Positions 1 to 11,800 of a stretch of DNA of 64,000 nt are shown piece after piece. How positions within the stretch are numbered: the stretch's first letter is position 1; every line of letters starts with the position of its first letter. Below the pieces are notes generated by a model that was not told the origin of the DNA, made no database searches, and worked only from the letters and a program-made list of their open reading frames with translations. The position numbers were made by a program, and so were the translations under genes. The stretch comes from Kryptolebias marmoratus (taxonomy: Eukaryota > Chordata > Actinopteri > Cyprinodontiformes > Rivulidae). Location: assembly GCF_001649575.2 (NCBI RefSeq), contig NC_051446.1, forward strand, positions 24,799,867 through 24,863,866, given 5' to 3'.

Positions 1-37
1 CTCCATCATGGCCTTCTCCCCCACCCCCTCCCCCCAG

Positions 38-288
38 GAGCCGCCGCTGCTGCCCAGCACCACGCCAGCCTGTACTCTCGTCTCGGCCCGATCGGCCCGC
101 ACCACATGCCCAACGGCCTCCTGTCGAAGACCACCGCGGATCTGGTGGGAGCTCTGTCTGTGGGGGCGCCGCCTCCGCTCATTCCGTCCATCACCAGTAG
201 GTCGTCTACGCCGCCCCGTGGTTCAAGACTGGGCGGGCCCGGCGAGCTGGCGCTGTACAGCACCCACAAAGACGGAGAGTCCAGATAG
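38..288 (+). CDS. fbrs: fbrs (fibrosin / AUTS2 family), last coding exon, partial
   Basis: The exon follows a C-rich tract and an AG at 36-37. The first two bases finish a split codon, then about 82 codons run to TAG at 286-288. The peptide opens with an Ala run and reads SLYSRLGPIGPHHMPNGLL, then a Pro/Ser/Arg-rich stretch with APPPLIPSITSRSSTPPR, and ends STHKDGESR. Such His/Ala/Pro-rich low-complexity tails are typical of AUTS2, FBRSL1 and FBRS, nuclear proteins linked to variant Polycomb PRC1 complexes. I chose fbrs because it lies directly upstream of SRCAP, in the same orientation, in human 16p11.2. The family assignment from the tail alone is moderate; synteny carries much of the weight. 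All upstream exons lie outside the window. An alternative is another AUTS2 paralogue. Confidence 0.72.
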
Positions 289-1080
289 TACTGGGACAAC
301 ACTGGAGGAGATGAAGGGAAATGTCAGGATCACTGTGCTGCTCTCAACCTGTCCACTCTTCCTCTCGTAGACTACTAAACCTTCCCAGTTACGCAACCAA
401 ACCAGCTCCAAACCCCCAAGGAAAAAAAGAACGATAAAAAGTAACCACGATAGGCTGGAGTTGATGGTTGGGATGAAAATGCAAGACTCACAATATGCTT
501 GTTGGTTTTATCAGTGCAATTTAAAGGTACATGGTTTCTGTGCATCCTTGGTGTATTTTTGTTTTTAAAGCTGTAAGAAGACAGATTTTGTTTTTTCGGG
601 TGATTTATGATCCATGCTTTTAAGCAAGCCTTTTCCGGGGTGTATTGGGAATCACTTCCAGAGAGTTAGACACCTTAAATACACATTTTCATCTTTAACT
701 TGGTTTCACTTATAGGATATTTTAGCACCCTCCGGTCAGCTTAAATCAGGTAGAAGGGTTTTTTAAAAAACGTCAGTAAGGTGGTGCTTTTTCCTGTTTT
801 TGTGTCTGTCTCTGAGAAAAGACAGATTACTTACCTCAGTTTCCTGGTTTACCCAAAAATCCACCTTTTCCTGATCATTTGTTGGTGTTTGGCTGGTTTT
901 TGTTTTCAGCGGGGCGTATGGTAACAATGAACTGTGCTACACTGAACAGTGTTTTAGAGCTTCCTTTAACTGTTTCCCAGTTTCCTCTTGACTATATGAG
1001 CAGGACCAGATTATAGTAGTCTAGAGAAATTGCCTTTGTAATTATTATTCGTAACATTAATTATCTTCTATAATAATAAA
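289..1080 (+). other. fbrs: fbrs 3' UTR
   Basis: AT-rich sequence after the TAG stop has no sustained reading frame. It runs to an AATAAA at 1075-1080, which is followed by a T/GT-rich stretch (about 1085-1120) typical of a downstream cleavage element. I infer that the fbrs mRNA ends just after 1080. A later site is possible because further A/T-rich signals occur before 2450. Confidence 0.5.
1075..1080 (+). terminator. Candidate fbrs poly(A) signal AATAAA
   Basis: A canonical AATAAA hexamer lies about 790 bases after the fbrs stop codon, followed within 40 bases by repeated TGTTATT/TTGTTTGG sequence. It is the first good signal with a GU-rich downstream element. Transcript ends would be needed to confirm its use. 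Confidence 0.45.
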
Positions 1081-2500
1081 TATATTCATTGTTATGTTAT
1101 TTGTCATTGTTTGGTTGTCAACCAGCACTCTCACGCTACAGGCTTGCTTCACGGGAACCTTTTCAGTGCTTGTGGACGTTTAAAAGCCTTATCCGTTCGA
1201 GGAACTGAGCGAAGCTGAGAACAAGTTGGTTGAGCGCCGTTTGTTGGGACTGTGGGAGACTTGTACATTGAACTGTTGAGTCGTTTCGTCAACAAAAAAA
1301 TAAGTTATATACACGAAAAAAAGTGAAACATCTGCTAAAGAACTGATTAAAAACAAGAAAACAAAACAAAACAAAAGGACGTGTGAAAATGCAACTGAGA
1401 CAGTGGGTGTCCTGAGAGGGAAAAGACTGGGTCGGATATTTTATTATGACCATTTTATACCTTTCAAACCCTCCCCTAGAGACCACAAAGAATAATTATT
1501 AAATGAATTGTTGTTTACTTTGTTGTGTGGGTCTTTTTTCATTGTAAATCAGTTCAAAACACTAAACAGTATAATGTTTTTTAATCGCAGGTAAGTGTTT
1601 CCAGGTGACTGATGTTTGTTAGAGGATTGAATAATTAAAATCTATTGGCCAAACTTGAGAATACGAAAAATGACTAGATGTTTATAAAGGTTAGACCCTA
1701 TTTATGACCTTTGGATATTAAATTCCTTAAAGAAGAAGGTACCAATGATTTATTCCTTTAAAAAAAGGTTATTTCTAAGTTTGTAAACCATTTTATACGT
1801 TGAAGCAGGCTCACTATTTGGCAAAAATCATCAAAATTTAGAGTTTAAATGTCAGTCATTTTGAAATAAGTTACTTGGTTATTCTGTAAGCACCATTTAT
1901 ACATATAGAAATTTGTTTTAGTAAATAAAATGAATAAGCAACAAGCAATACATTACATTTTACCCAAATGAACACAAAACTCGACCATGAAAAATGCAAG
2001 AATTGCTTTATTATGAACCTCTCTACAAAGCATTCATATGTGCTTTTTAATGGAGAAAATATGGATAAATTGGCTTTGAACTGCATTAATAGTGAGCTAA
2101 GAAAACCTGAAGGAAGAAATGTGTGATGATTAAAAACTGAGCCACAGGGCTAAGTTAGATAATCACTTTTGTATTTAAAAAAAAATTATTAATATTAAGT
2201 TGTAATATGAATCCAGAACAAACAAATCAGCTCTGATTTTTAAAATGACACTGGCAATTAAACAAACTACATCTTTTTATACAAAAAGCTTATTTCTTTG
2301 TAACATTTATTTAAATTATACTAAATTTGCTTATATATATATATATTTCAGAAATTAAAGAGAAGCTGTATTAATTAGACAAAATGCAACACAAATCTGT
2401 CTTCATGTTGAAATCACGTCACTGTTTTCTAAATAAATTGTAAAAATCTGCTTAAATTAATTAAAACTGCGTTTTTTCCCCTCCTCTTTGTTCCCCTCTC
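1081..2500. other. Intergenic AT-rich DNA between fbrs and srcap
   Basis: I see no gene here. The stretch is AT-rich, with short poly-A/poly-T runs and a small TA repeat at about 2333-2345. All reading frames are short and lack splice context or resemblance to known proteins. It separates the fbrs 3' end from the CpG-rich srcap promoter. Confidence 0.6.
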
Positions 2501-2870
2501 TGCAGTAAAAATGCGCAAACTTGTTCCGACGCTTTTCTCCCCTAGATTCAAGTGGCGCGCTCGTCGAAGTCTCGCGAGACTTCGCGGGATTGTGTACTTT
2601 TGTCAGCAGCAGCGGTCCGCCACCATTTCGCTGCGTAACGTCTCCTCCCCGCGACCGCTACATTCTGCGCCGAAACCCAGTCTCTCCCGGTCCGGATTTT
2701 AACTTCTTCCCACAGACCTAGGGGTACCTCGTTGGGTACCGAGAGACGGTTTGGACCACCGGGATCACGGATTGAGGACGATTTTACGCGGATGACGACT
2801 CCTTCAGCGAGAATTTAGTAAAAGAAAATCGGTCGGAAAATTCAGGTAGGTGGGAACTTAAGATGGCGGC
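2500..2870 (+). promoter_or_regulatory. srcap: srcap core promoter, TATA-less, with TCTCGCGAGA palindrome and YY1-type site
   Basis: Composition changes abruptly from AT-rich to CpG-rich at about 2510. TCTCGCGAGA lies at 2570-2579 inside a perfect 20-bp palindrome (2565-2584). TCTCGCGAGA is a known core element of TATA-less housekeeping promoters. At 2860-2870 is AAGATGGCGGC, the canonical YY1 element that often overlaps start codons or first exons. A strong donor CAG|GTAGGT at 2845/2846 marks one possible end of exon 1. No TATA box is seen. The transcription start is probably between about 2590 and 2760. Confidence 0.6.
2565..2584. promoter_or_regulatory. 20-bp perfect palindrome with TCTCGCGAGA core
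   Basis: CGAAGTCTCGCGAGACTTCG equals its own reverse complement over all 20 bases; symmetry ends at 2564/2585. The 10-bp core is the TCTCGCGAGA promoter element, and its central CGCG gives two methylatable CpGs. It sits about 280 bases upstream of the candidate ATG at 2863. Confidence 0.75.
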
Positions 2871-5800
2871 CTTGAGAGGGAGGGGGGCAAGGAGGAAGTA
2901 ATGGGGGGACGTGAGGGAGGCTCGGACCGACGACAGGACGCTCCCGGGCTACATTTGATTCGGTTCGTTTTAAATACGGCGTGTTTTCATCGCAAGACAG
3001 GACTGCGAGTCCCGAAGCTGCGACGCGAACAAACCGCGGCGGGAGCGACGCGAACCGGATTAATCCCCGAACGGACCCTTTATCGGCCCGCGTCGCTTCT
3101 AAAGACCCGTCGGTGAGCCTTTGTGGACCCCCTTGAGTTCCCCATTAAAAAAAAAAATCATTGCAAAATTTATACGAAACTTTTTAGCACCGCTCCGTGC
3201 CGTTTTGTACCTTTCATTTGTCTGAAAACTGACGCTAGTGTGCGAAAAAGAAATAATTAAACTTGGGTATTTTTTTTTAAAGAGATTTGACCCCACGCAG
3301 TGACGTCACCAGCGAATGCCCCCCCTTCCTCCCTGTAGTGCATGCAGGAGCGGGTTTTAATGAGACTTTTTGATGTTTTTTTTGTTGTTGTTATAAAAAA
3401 AACGTCTTGAATAAAGGGGCAGATTTAAAGCTGAATCATTACATAATAACAGCGGGAGGGAGGGCAGGGGCGCCTGCGCACGGAGCGAACGCACCCCAGT
3501 AACTCTTGGAGCGGCTCGCTTTCCCTTTTCGTGCCACACAAGCCAGTGTTATTGTGGAGGCTAGCATTAGCCCGCTAACCGCCACTAGCCCAACCGGCAA
3601 CGTTAGGCGTTAGCTGCTCCCAGCGCGAGCTCCCCTCCCAACAACTCCCAGCTCCACGCTATTCTTTACGAGTCACGTGATCTGCGCGACCTGTCCACAC
3701 ATACATACACACGTCCCGCCCCCCCCCCCACATGAGCNGAAGCCCGGCGTGGGTTTCCACGCGCAGTGAGACACGTTAAAGGGGCTGAATGAGCCGAGGC
3801 CCCGGCGCGCGCGCGCTTGCCTGCCTGGTCGCCGGCTTTTATCGCGCGCGTGCTGCGTGATTCCCAGCAGCTTCCTGTGGGCGACTGCAGCAAATTCAAC
3901 TTGGAGCTGCTCCACGGAGTGTTTTTTCTTTTTTTTTTATTATTACTGCTGCAATGTTACCCACTCAAACACATCAACACACACCCCCAACTGTAGCAGC
4001 ATCTGACCAGAGAAGCTGCTGCTAATTTATCAACTCAAACATCGTTTTTTATTATTATTAATATTAATAAATCAATATCCAGTAAGCCTGATTTGACCTT
4101 TTTTTGTTTTAGATGCAAAACCAAAACATCATTTGTCGTTTTACAAGTTCTGCATAGTGGCATATAAGGCAACTTGCTCTAGTAAGAGTTTTTTTTTTTC
4201 CTTGTGTTGTGTCAAGCAAAGTTACCATGTCATTTTTTTTTATTTTTCACTTCCCCAGAACATGTGGAAGGGATCCTAATTTCAGCATCCTGGAAGTAGA
4301 AAGCACAGAAGACCTGTGTCTCACACCACAGACAGGTGAGGAGTTTGCGCTCGCATCCCGTTGTGTTGAGGAATAACATCAGCGGTCTGTGAGGCTTGAC
4401 AGTAATTAGTTGGCTGATTTCTTTATTTAAGAAAAATGCAAATTAAGGGTCTAGCATTTCCATCACCTGCTGCCTTTCATGCCAGAGCTAAAGCTGTTTC
4501 GGTCCAAGTTGTTAGTACTACTATTACACCAAAAAGAGCTCAATATCTGTTAAACTGGCTGAGGTGGCTGTGGCAGGCATCTTGGATTTGGTTGACTCCA
4601 AAACTTACTTGCAGATGAGCGTCTGGTGATGGTTTTGTTAAAATCCAGCCAGTGATTCGTGTGACGGACAAACAACTGTGAAAGCAAAAAATAAATAAAA
4701 ATGCTGTTTTGGTTTCGATCTTTTGTTTGAAGCCGTTTTCTCACATGCTCCGTTAAATATGTCGAGGTCTGAGCACCGTTTCCTGGTTGCCCTTTTACTC
4801 GTGTCTAAAGATGGCAACGCATTTAAATCTTCCCCCCTGCGTGTGACGAGCAACGTGAAGTTTACGTGCAGGCTGTGCAGTGATACCGGGTGAATCATGG
4901 TGGACTTCGAGTCGAGTTGAGCAACACAAATTCAAGGCGTCAAAATGACAGAAAGCTTAAAAAGTGACTGAAATGTTTATTTTGGTGTGGTCACGTGTTC
5001 GCTGCACGCCCAGAAACTGCAATCCCTCCACTAACTGCCTTTTTTGGTGCACGGTGATCATCCTGCGTTTCTGATTCTGTTACCTTTTGTAACACTGACA
5101 CCTGTCCTGTCGCAGGCGTGCTCTCTTACCTGTAAATGCTGCCGAGTGAACAGAAGCAGAGTTTGATGTGAAACGATGCTGTGGAAATAGGAAGTATTTT
5201 AGCTGCAGCGTATTGAGGATAGTGACCTTTTTGCGATGATGACCTGTTAATAGTTCTCACAAAGTGTGACTGTATATATCCAAAATATAAGCAAGTCTAA
5301 AATAATTCACAGGCAGGATAATGTTTTGTCTTTCAACTTTAAAATGTATTCATTGCAAAATCATAGATGGGGGCAGAAATATTTTGTAATATTTTCACAT
5401 ATTAATTGTTAATGTGTCCTTAAATCAAACATTTATAAGCAAGATTTGTAATTTGATGCCAACTTCTGGAAACATATGAGTGAATCTGCTGCTAAAAGAA
5501 AAGCATTTTTCTCCTCAACGTCTTCACAAATCTACACCTGTCTAAATCCGCCATGTTTGTTTACCCACACAGACTGCAGCCAGCCTAATGTGGGTCGATC
5601 ACTCAAGCTTCCACATGGTTTTCGGTGAATTCAGCCGAGTGCTTTGTTTACATTGGGTGTGGACCCACATTTCAAAATATATCTGGAAAATTACTGGAGT
5701 AAACTATTTCAAGCTGCACTGTTTGATTTCACATTTTGCAGTTAGTACCTTTAAAACTCCTCTCTTATCTCCGCAAAAGTTTTACTGTCAGCTTGTGCTC

Positions 5801-8800
5801 GTTGGCATCTTATGGTCAGTTTTTATTTTGTAGTTGTTGAGCAGATAACCAGATTCATCCAGTCTATTAACTGCATGTTTGTCCCCCTCCTGCAGGTGCA
5901 GTGTGTAGCCGGAGCAGCACAGAGGAAGGAAGGCCTGTGGAGGAGGCGGAGCGGCAGCGCGCCTCTCCGGCTGTGGATGTGCTGGGTGGCAACCCCCAGG
6001 CTGCACAGAATGTGGCTGGGGAGTCACCTCGGCTTGCCCCGCAGCCGGTCGCAGCTGCCCCCCGCCCGGTCCCTCCATTCACAAATCCATCCACCGTGCC
6101 ACTGCCGGACAGCAGCGACTCGGCGTTCCCCAGCATGGAGAACACCCTGCCTGGAACACTGCCGAGGGGCGACTTCAAGAACATCGTTTCACAGAAGGTT
6201 TCAGCCGAGGAGAGCGTCGCTGGAGCCGCAAGATCTTTGCCAACGTCCCTCACAGAGGACTGCAGCTCCTCCGCTGAGGTGGAAAGACTTCCAGCTTGTC
6301 CTCCTCTCACGTCACAGGTTGACAGAAAACTCCAAGAGCTTAAATACGGGTCACAAACTGTTAAAGAGAAAAGCAACTCAAATAGTCAGGCTACCCATAT
6401 CCAGCCACCTCGAGAAAGTGCTGAACCTGTTGTTATTACAAAGGAGAAACAGCCCAAAACCTTGGAATATAAAACAGAGACTGGACCAAGCGTGGAGCTT
6501 TGTGGAAAAGGTCCACATGTCCACGCGACTCAGTGCATCCATAAACCTCCATCGGGCCCTGCAGAGTCAGCAGGTCGTCAGCAGGACTCAAAGTCTGCAC
6601 TCCCTCTTTTTCCAGCTGATAATACGGAGAATAAACAAACTAACCCATCAAAAACACAACCTAAAACTGTCAGGGAGCCCTCACACGAAGCCACTGAAAC
6701 ACAGAAAGCAAACTCTTTGGAATCAGTCGAGACCTTTAAGTACGTTGAAACACAACCTCATTCAGCTGAAATACTTGAGGCCTCAAAGGCTAGAGAACCG
6801 TCACACGGATTATGCTCCTCGAGAAAAGAAACCTCAGTGTCCACATGCAGTCCCCTTGAAGCAGAGCAAGCGGGTGGTGACACAAAGAATGAACAACTTG
6901 ACACGGCTGCCCCTTCGTCTGAGTTCAAAATGCTGCCGGGGCTCTCCTCTTTGAAGGAGAGCTCCTCGAATCCCGTTACGGGGTCCGTTCTGCCCGACCC
7001 AAACCTGCTAGTCTCACTGCAAGCGGAAACATCTCATACCTCACATCAGGTCCCCTCAGCAGAGACGTCACTGATTGCTGAGATAGTTCACTCTGACGAT
7101 GCTCGAGAAATCGTAGTTGTGAGGGAGGAAGCTCACATCAGCGGAGGCTGGCCCAACATGCACCTGAATCAGAATTACCTCCTACAGCGAGAAGACGGCA
7201 GTGTCTGCAGAGCTGCTATTGTTAACGAACTGTCGACCGGGGAACCAAAGCTGTACGAAGGAAGTGTCCAGGCGGGCATGGGGCTGGACTCGCAGCCGGT
7301 GGAGGTGTACGAGTTCTGTGGCCTGGTGGAGGAGGTCGCCGAGGAGACGGTGTGTGTCGGCAGCAGTGTGCAGATACCTCACTCTCCTGGATATGAGATG
7401 AACTTATTCAACGCGTTACTGGAAAACACAGACGAAGACTTCGGACCATCTATTCACACAGTCAATGAAAGCGACACCATCATAATTTCCCAGCAGCCCC
7501 TGCCTTCATCTAGTGATGATATGTCTATAGAAAACACAGGAGTGGCTGCAGTCGGACACCATTTAGTCTTAAACTCTAACCAAGCCGTTGAAATGGCACA
7601 CTCACAGGAGGTTTGTTTAGTTCAAGTAGCTGCTGTCACATCTGACTCATTCACCGTTGAACAGACAGACACCACTACACAAACTGGGACACATTGTTCA
7701 CAAGTCAGTGCAGCCCAGTCAGACTTAACAGAGGTGAGTGGTTCTGCTGCAGTCCAAACAGTTTGTCCAAAACAGGAAGCAGAAGTAACAGTTGGCTCGT
7801 TATCTCTCCTAGCCCCACCGGTCTCCGGTGAGGACACGGGGACGCAGTCGTCCGCTGCTGTTTCTTTACACATTTCTCGTGTAGAAAATCAGACCCCAGG
7901 TTTCACTGTTGTAAGTGCCATCAAGCCTGATGTCTGTTCGAACGACGGAACCAAAGTTTCTCCTCTTTTGACTCCGTCGCAGAGGATTCAGAATGTTGCT
8001 GTGGCCACACGACGCAAACCAGAAGCACTCTGCGCCACTTATTCCCCTGGTCTTATAAATCCAAACCTGCTGCTGCTTAAAGCGGGAGAAACTCCTCTCC
8101 TGAAATATTCCCCCTCCATTTTGGCAAACGTGTCCAAGCAACAGAATGTGGACAGCAAATTGGCCAAAGCCCACAGCTCTTTGTCTGGCACAGTGTCTAA
8201 GGAGTGCCTTCCACGAACCGTCTCATCAGCAGACTTGCTATCTGCAGCTCTTAGCAGCCAGAAAGATCAGAGCTCTGTCAATAAAACATTGGCTTCTGTA
8301 GAAGTTCAGCAGCCTGCCCCCCTTCAGTTTGAGCCAGCTGCATCAAGCAACTCCAAGGCCTTAACCTTTATCCAAACGTTAACAAACAAAGAAGATCCTG
8401 CTGCTCAGACTGACGCCACGTCGCCCGCCGCCCCTCTCACCTTTCACACGCTCCCAGCATCGGAGGACAAGGAGGAAGAGGCGACTTCGCCCACCAATCC
8501 CAATGATACCAACAGTTACCCCGACGACGCCGAGGAGGAGAGCGACGACACGGAGCAGGATGAACCGGCGGGAGGAAGTGAGGTTCACGAGGCGATCTCG
8601 GGGCAGGTTAGCAGTCCTGAGGAAGACAGCGAAGACGAGCCCGACGCTGACAAAAACGACACTTCCAGCTCGTCACACAAGGTAGTCCACTGGAAATGAC
8701 CGTGTCAGCTTAAACTACAAAGCACATTTTTATAAAAAAATAAGACGGTTGACCTAAGCGCGGGTGAAAAACAAACAGGGAAAGCCATCAGTGACCATAT

Positions 8801-11800
8801 AAACCAACAAATACCATAAAAAGGCTAAAACAAACTAAAACAAGGAAACAGAACAACATAATTATTAACAGCCGATTTAAAAAAAAGTGAATTTTCAGCC
8901 ATGATTTCAAAAACTGAAGACTCTGGAGTTTGAATGTCAAGAGGCAGGTCGGAAGAAATCACCTTTTTAAATGTTTTAAATAAAACAGGGAATGCAGCCG
9001 AGTGGATTAAATAAAAGCTTCGACAGCTAAACATTAAACAGTTTGTGCTTTAAAGCAAAAGGAAGACTGTTAGAATGCATCCCATAATAAAACGGCCCTG
9101 GTGAAAACAATGTGGGTAACTTTGACATTGAGATAAATTGTATTTCTCGGGAATTTAATGGCACTTTTAGCTAAAGATGATTAGACCTTATCTGCTTCTC
9201 AGCAGTAGTTTGTTTGTGATTAAGATGCTTTTTATCTAACAGACCGAAATATGCGTCTAAAACAATCTGTTGAGTGTGACTAATTTTCTTCTCTTTGGTT
9301 TTACTGGTATGCCTAACATTTCACTGAATACTAAATATAAATATATAAATAATAAATATTTTCTCCATTAAAACTCACTGAAGAACTTGTTATTGATGCG
9401 CTCCTGTTCTCTGTCTCCGTTCCCACAATGTAAAAACGAGTCCAATTTAATCGTTTGTACGTAACGAAATTACAACCCCGAAATGTTTGAATTTACCAAT
9501 TTACTGTGAGGCTAAAACTGAGTCCTTCTAAGACTTTATCAGTCTGACAGCTTATTTATAATAAGCAATATACAATTTAAAAACCAAGGAGTCGTTGTAC
9601 ACAGTGTTTTGTTTTTTCAAATCTTCTTGCTTCGTAGTTGGAATATTATTTAATAATTTAATGTGACTCCAGCAAAATGACAACAAAACTTTCAGTTTAA
9701 TTTGAAAATTATTTTTGGTTAACATGCATATTAAAGAGCATGACAAGACAACATAATAATGATTAAATACTATAGTTTAAAGAAATGTAGCTTTTAAAGG
9801 CTGAGTGAAAATATGGGAAACGAGACAGATGTGACCTTTTTTTTTTGTTTTAAATGTAATATTGTGGAGCAGTATTACATGTGGAGACCCCCGTGTGATA
9901 CTTTGCAGTCAGGCATGTTTCTGCAGCTGGTGTGATCAGTGTTTTCATCATGTAGTGGTTTATTTCCTTTAAGTTGGCCGCATGCTAAGCCATGTGTGTT
10001 TTCCAGCATGGGCAGAGCAGGACAGACAGACAGGCACTGTTCCTCAAGGTAAGCGACAGAATCAGACACCCAGAAAGGCTCACTGTTACAGGTCATTCAT
10101 GGGCACATCTTACTCTGCCACGGGACAGTTTTAGGAGGGATTTTTTGTTGTTTTGCCTTTAACCGCTTCATTACTGCATGAGATGAACAGTCTAACAGAA
10201 AATCACTGGGCAATATATCATTTCAAACTATTCACTTTTATTTATTTGCACTTTTAACCTCCTGCTCTAACAGTATTCACACACGCAACATTATCCTTTT
10301 ACCTTTATCGCTTTAAAAAGTATAATTTGTTCACCTTTCTGTGTCCACTCTCAGGTGCGCCAGTGGATCGCAGATAGAGTCACCGTCAATTCCTCTCCTT
10401 CCTCCCCCTCCACCTCCTCCTCCTTCCTCGGTCCCTCTTCCACCCCGGACTGGACAACACGTCGACGGGAGAAGGTCTCGCCTCTCAGAGGTCCACACGG
10501 AAAGTTTGTTTCTCCCTCCGCTCTAAGCTACACGTCGTCCTCCTCCCCGCCGGACCAGGCCACGCCTCACCGGTCCCGCGGAGAACGTCTCACAGACATG
10601 GCCGAACTGGCGAAACATGTAAGTGTGCTTTAAGATTTAAGATTAGGCATTTTGGTGCTCCACAGACATCTGTTTTATTCCGTGCCTTTTGAGTTTCTAT
10701 CGTCTAGGCTTGTAGCCTAGACAAATTATTTCTTAGAATAATCAGCGTCTTGAACCCGTCTTAAACTCTTCTCAGTTTAGTTTCTGTAAATTGTAAAACA
10801 AAACCATCAAATGCCCAGATCTAGAAACCAATAATTATTAAACTAGATGAAGTCTTCTGAAGTATACGTGAGCAGATTAAATCATAAACCTGGGGGCGGC
10901 TGTGAAAGTTGGTTTGAACTGGGTCAAGGCGGGTTCAATGTGGACCACAGAACAGGTTTGCAAGCCGTGCACAAATAAATATGCAGTCGTTTCCAAAATG
11001 TGGCTGCTGGAAACACAGGATTCAGTCAGACTTCAGCTGAACATCTGCCTGTATTAGTGAATAATTTCATAACCTGATTGACTGACCCGGTTTGTTCATG
11101 TGTCCTGTAGGAAGCAGAGATTGAGCATCGAACCCAGGCTTTGAAGCGAGAAGGTTTCTGGTCAATGAAGCGTCTCACCCGTCTAACGGAGCCGCCACGG
11201 CCCAAAGTTCACTGGGATTACCTCTGCGAGGAGATGCAGTGGCTCTCTGCTGACTTTGCTCAAGAAAGGCGGTGGAAGAGAGGGGTGGCGAGGAAGGTAG
11301 TGTTTACCTCAGAGGCCTGAAGTTTCTAAAAGATGAGGCGCACGCTGTTTCCCTGATGGCGTACGCTGTGTGTTCTGTCGATGTGTTATCAGGTGGTACG
11401 AATGGTGATGCGGCATCACGACGAGCTGAGGCAAAAAGAAGAAAAAGCCAAACGAGACGAGCACGCCAAAATCAGACGAGTTGCTTCTTCTATTGCAAAG
11501 GAGGTCCGGGCGTTCTGGAGTAACGTTGAGAAGGTAGAAAACATCCTGGCTCTGCTTTAAGCTAAAAATACTGTTATGCTTTACATTAAAAAACATTTAA
11601 ATCGATTCATAGTAGTGCTGGGCGATATAACGATGCACATCGTGGGGACGATAGAAAAGTGTCTATCGTGCTATATTTTCTTCTATCGTTTCTATCATAA
11701 TTGTATCAATGATTCACGTACGTAATTGGGGTATATCGTGATATATATCGTTAGTGCTGTGTGATATGGAAAAAATCCTACATCAAGATGTGGATAATTT

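Noticed and set aside
8682..8699. TGA at 8697-8699 as the end of a separate gene
   Set aside because: A strong donor (AAG|GTAGTC) lies just before it and the phase matches the next srcap exon, so I favour splicing, though an intron-retained isoform is possible.
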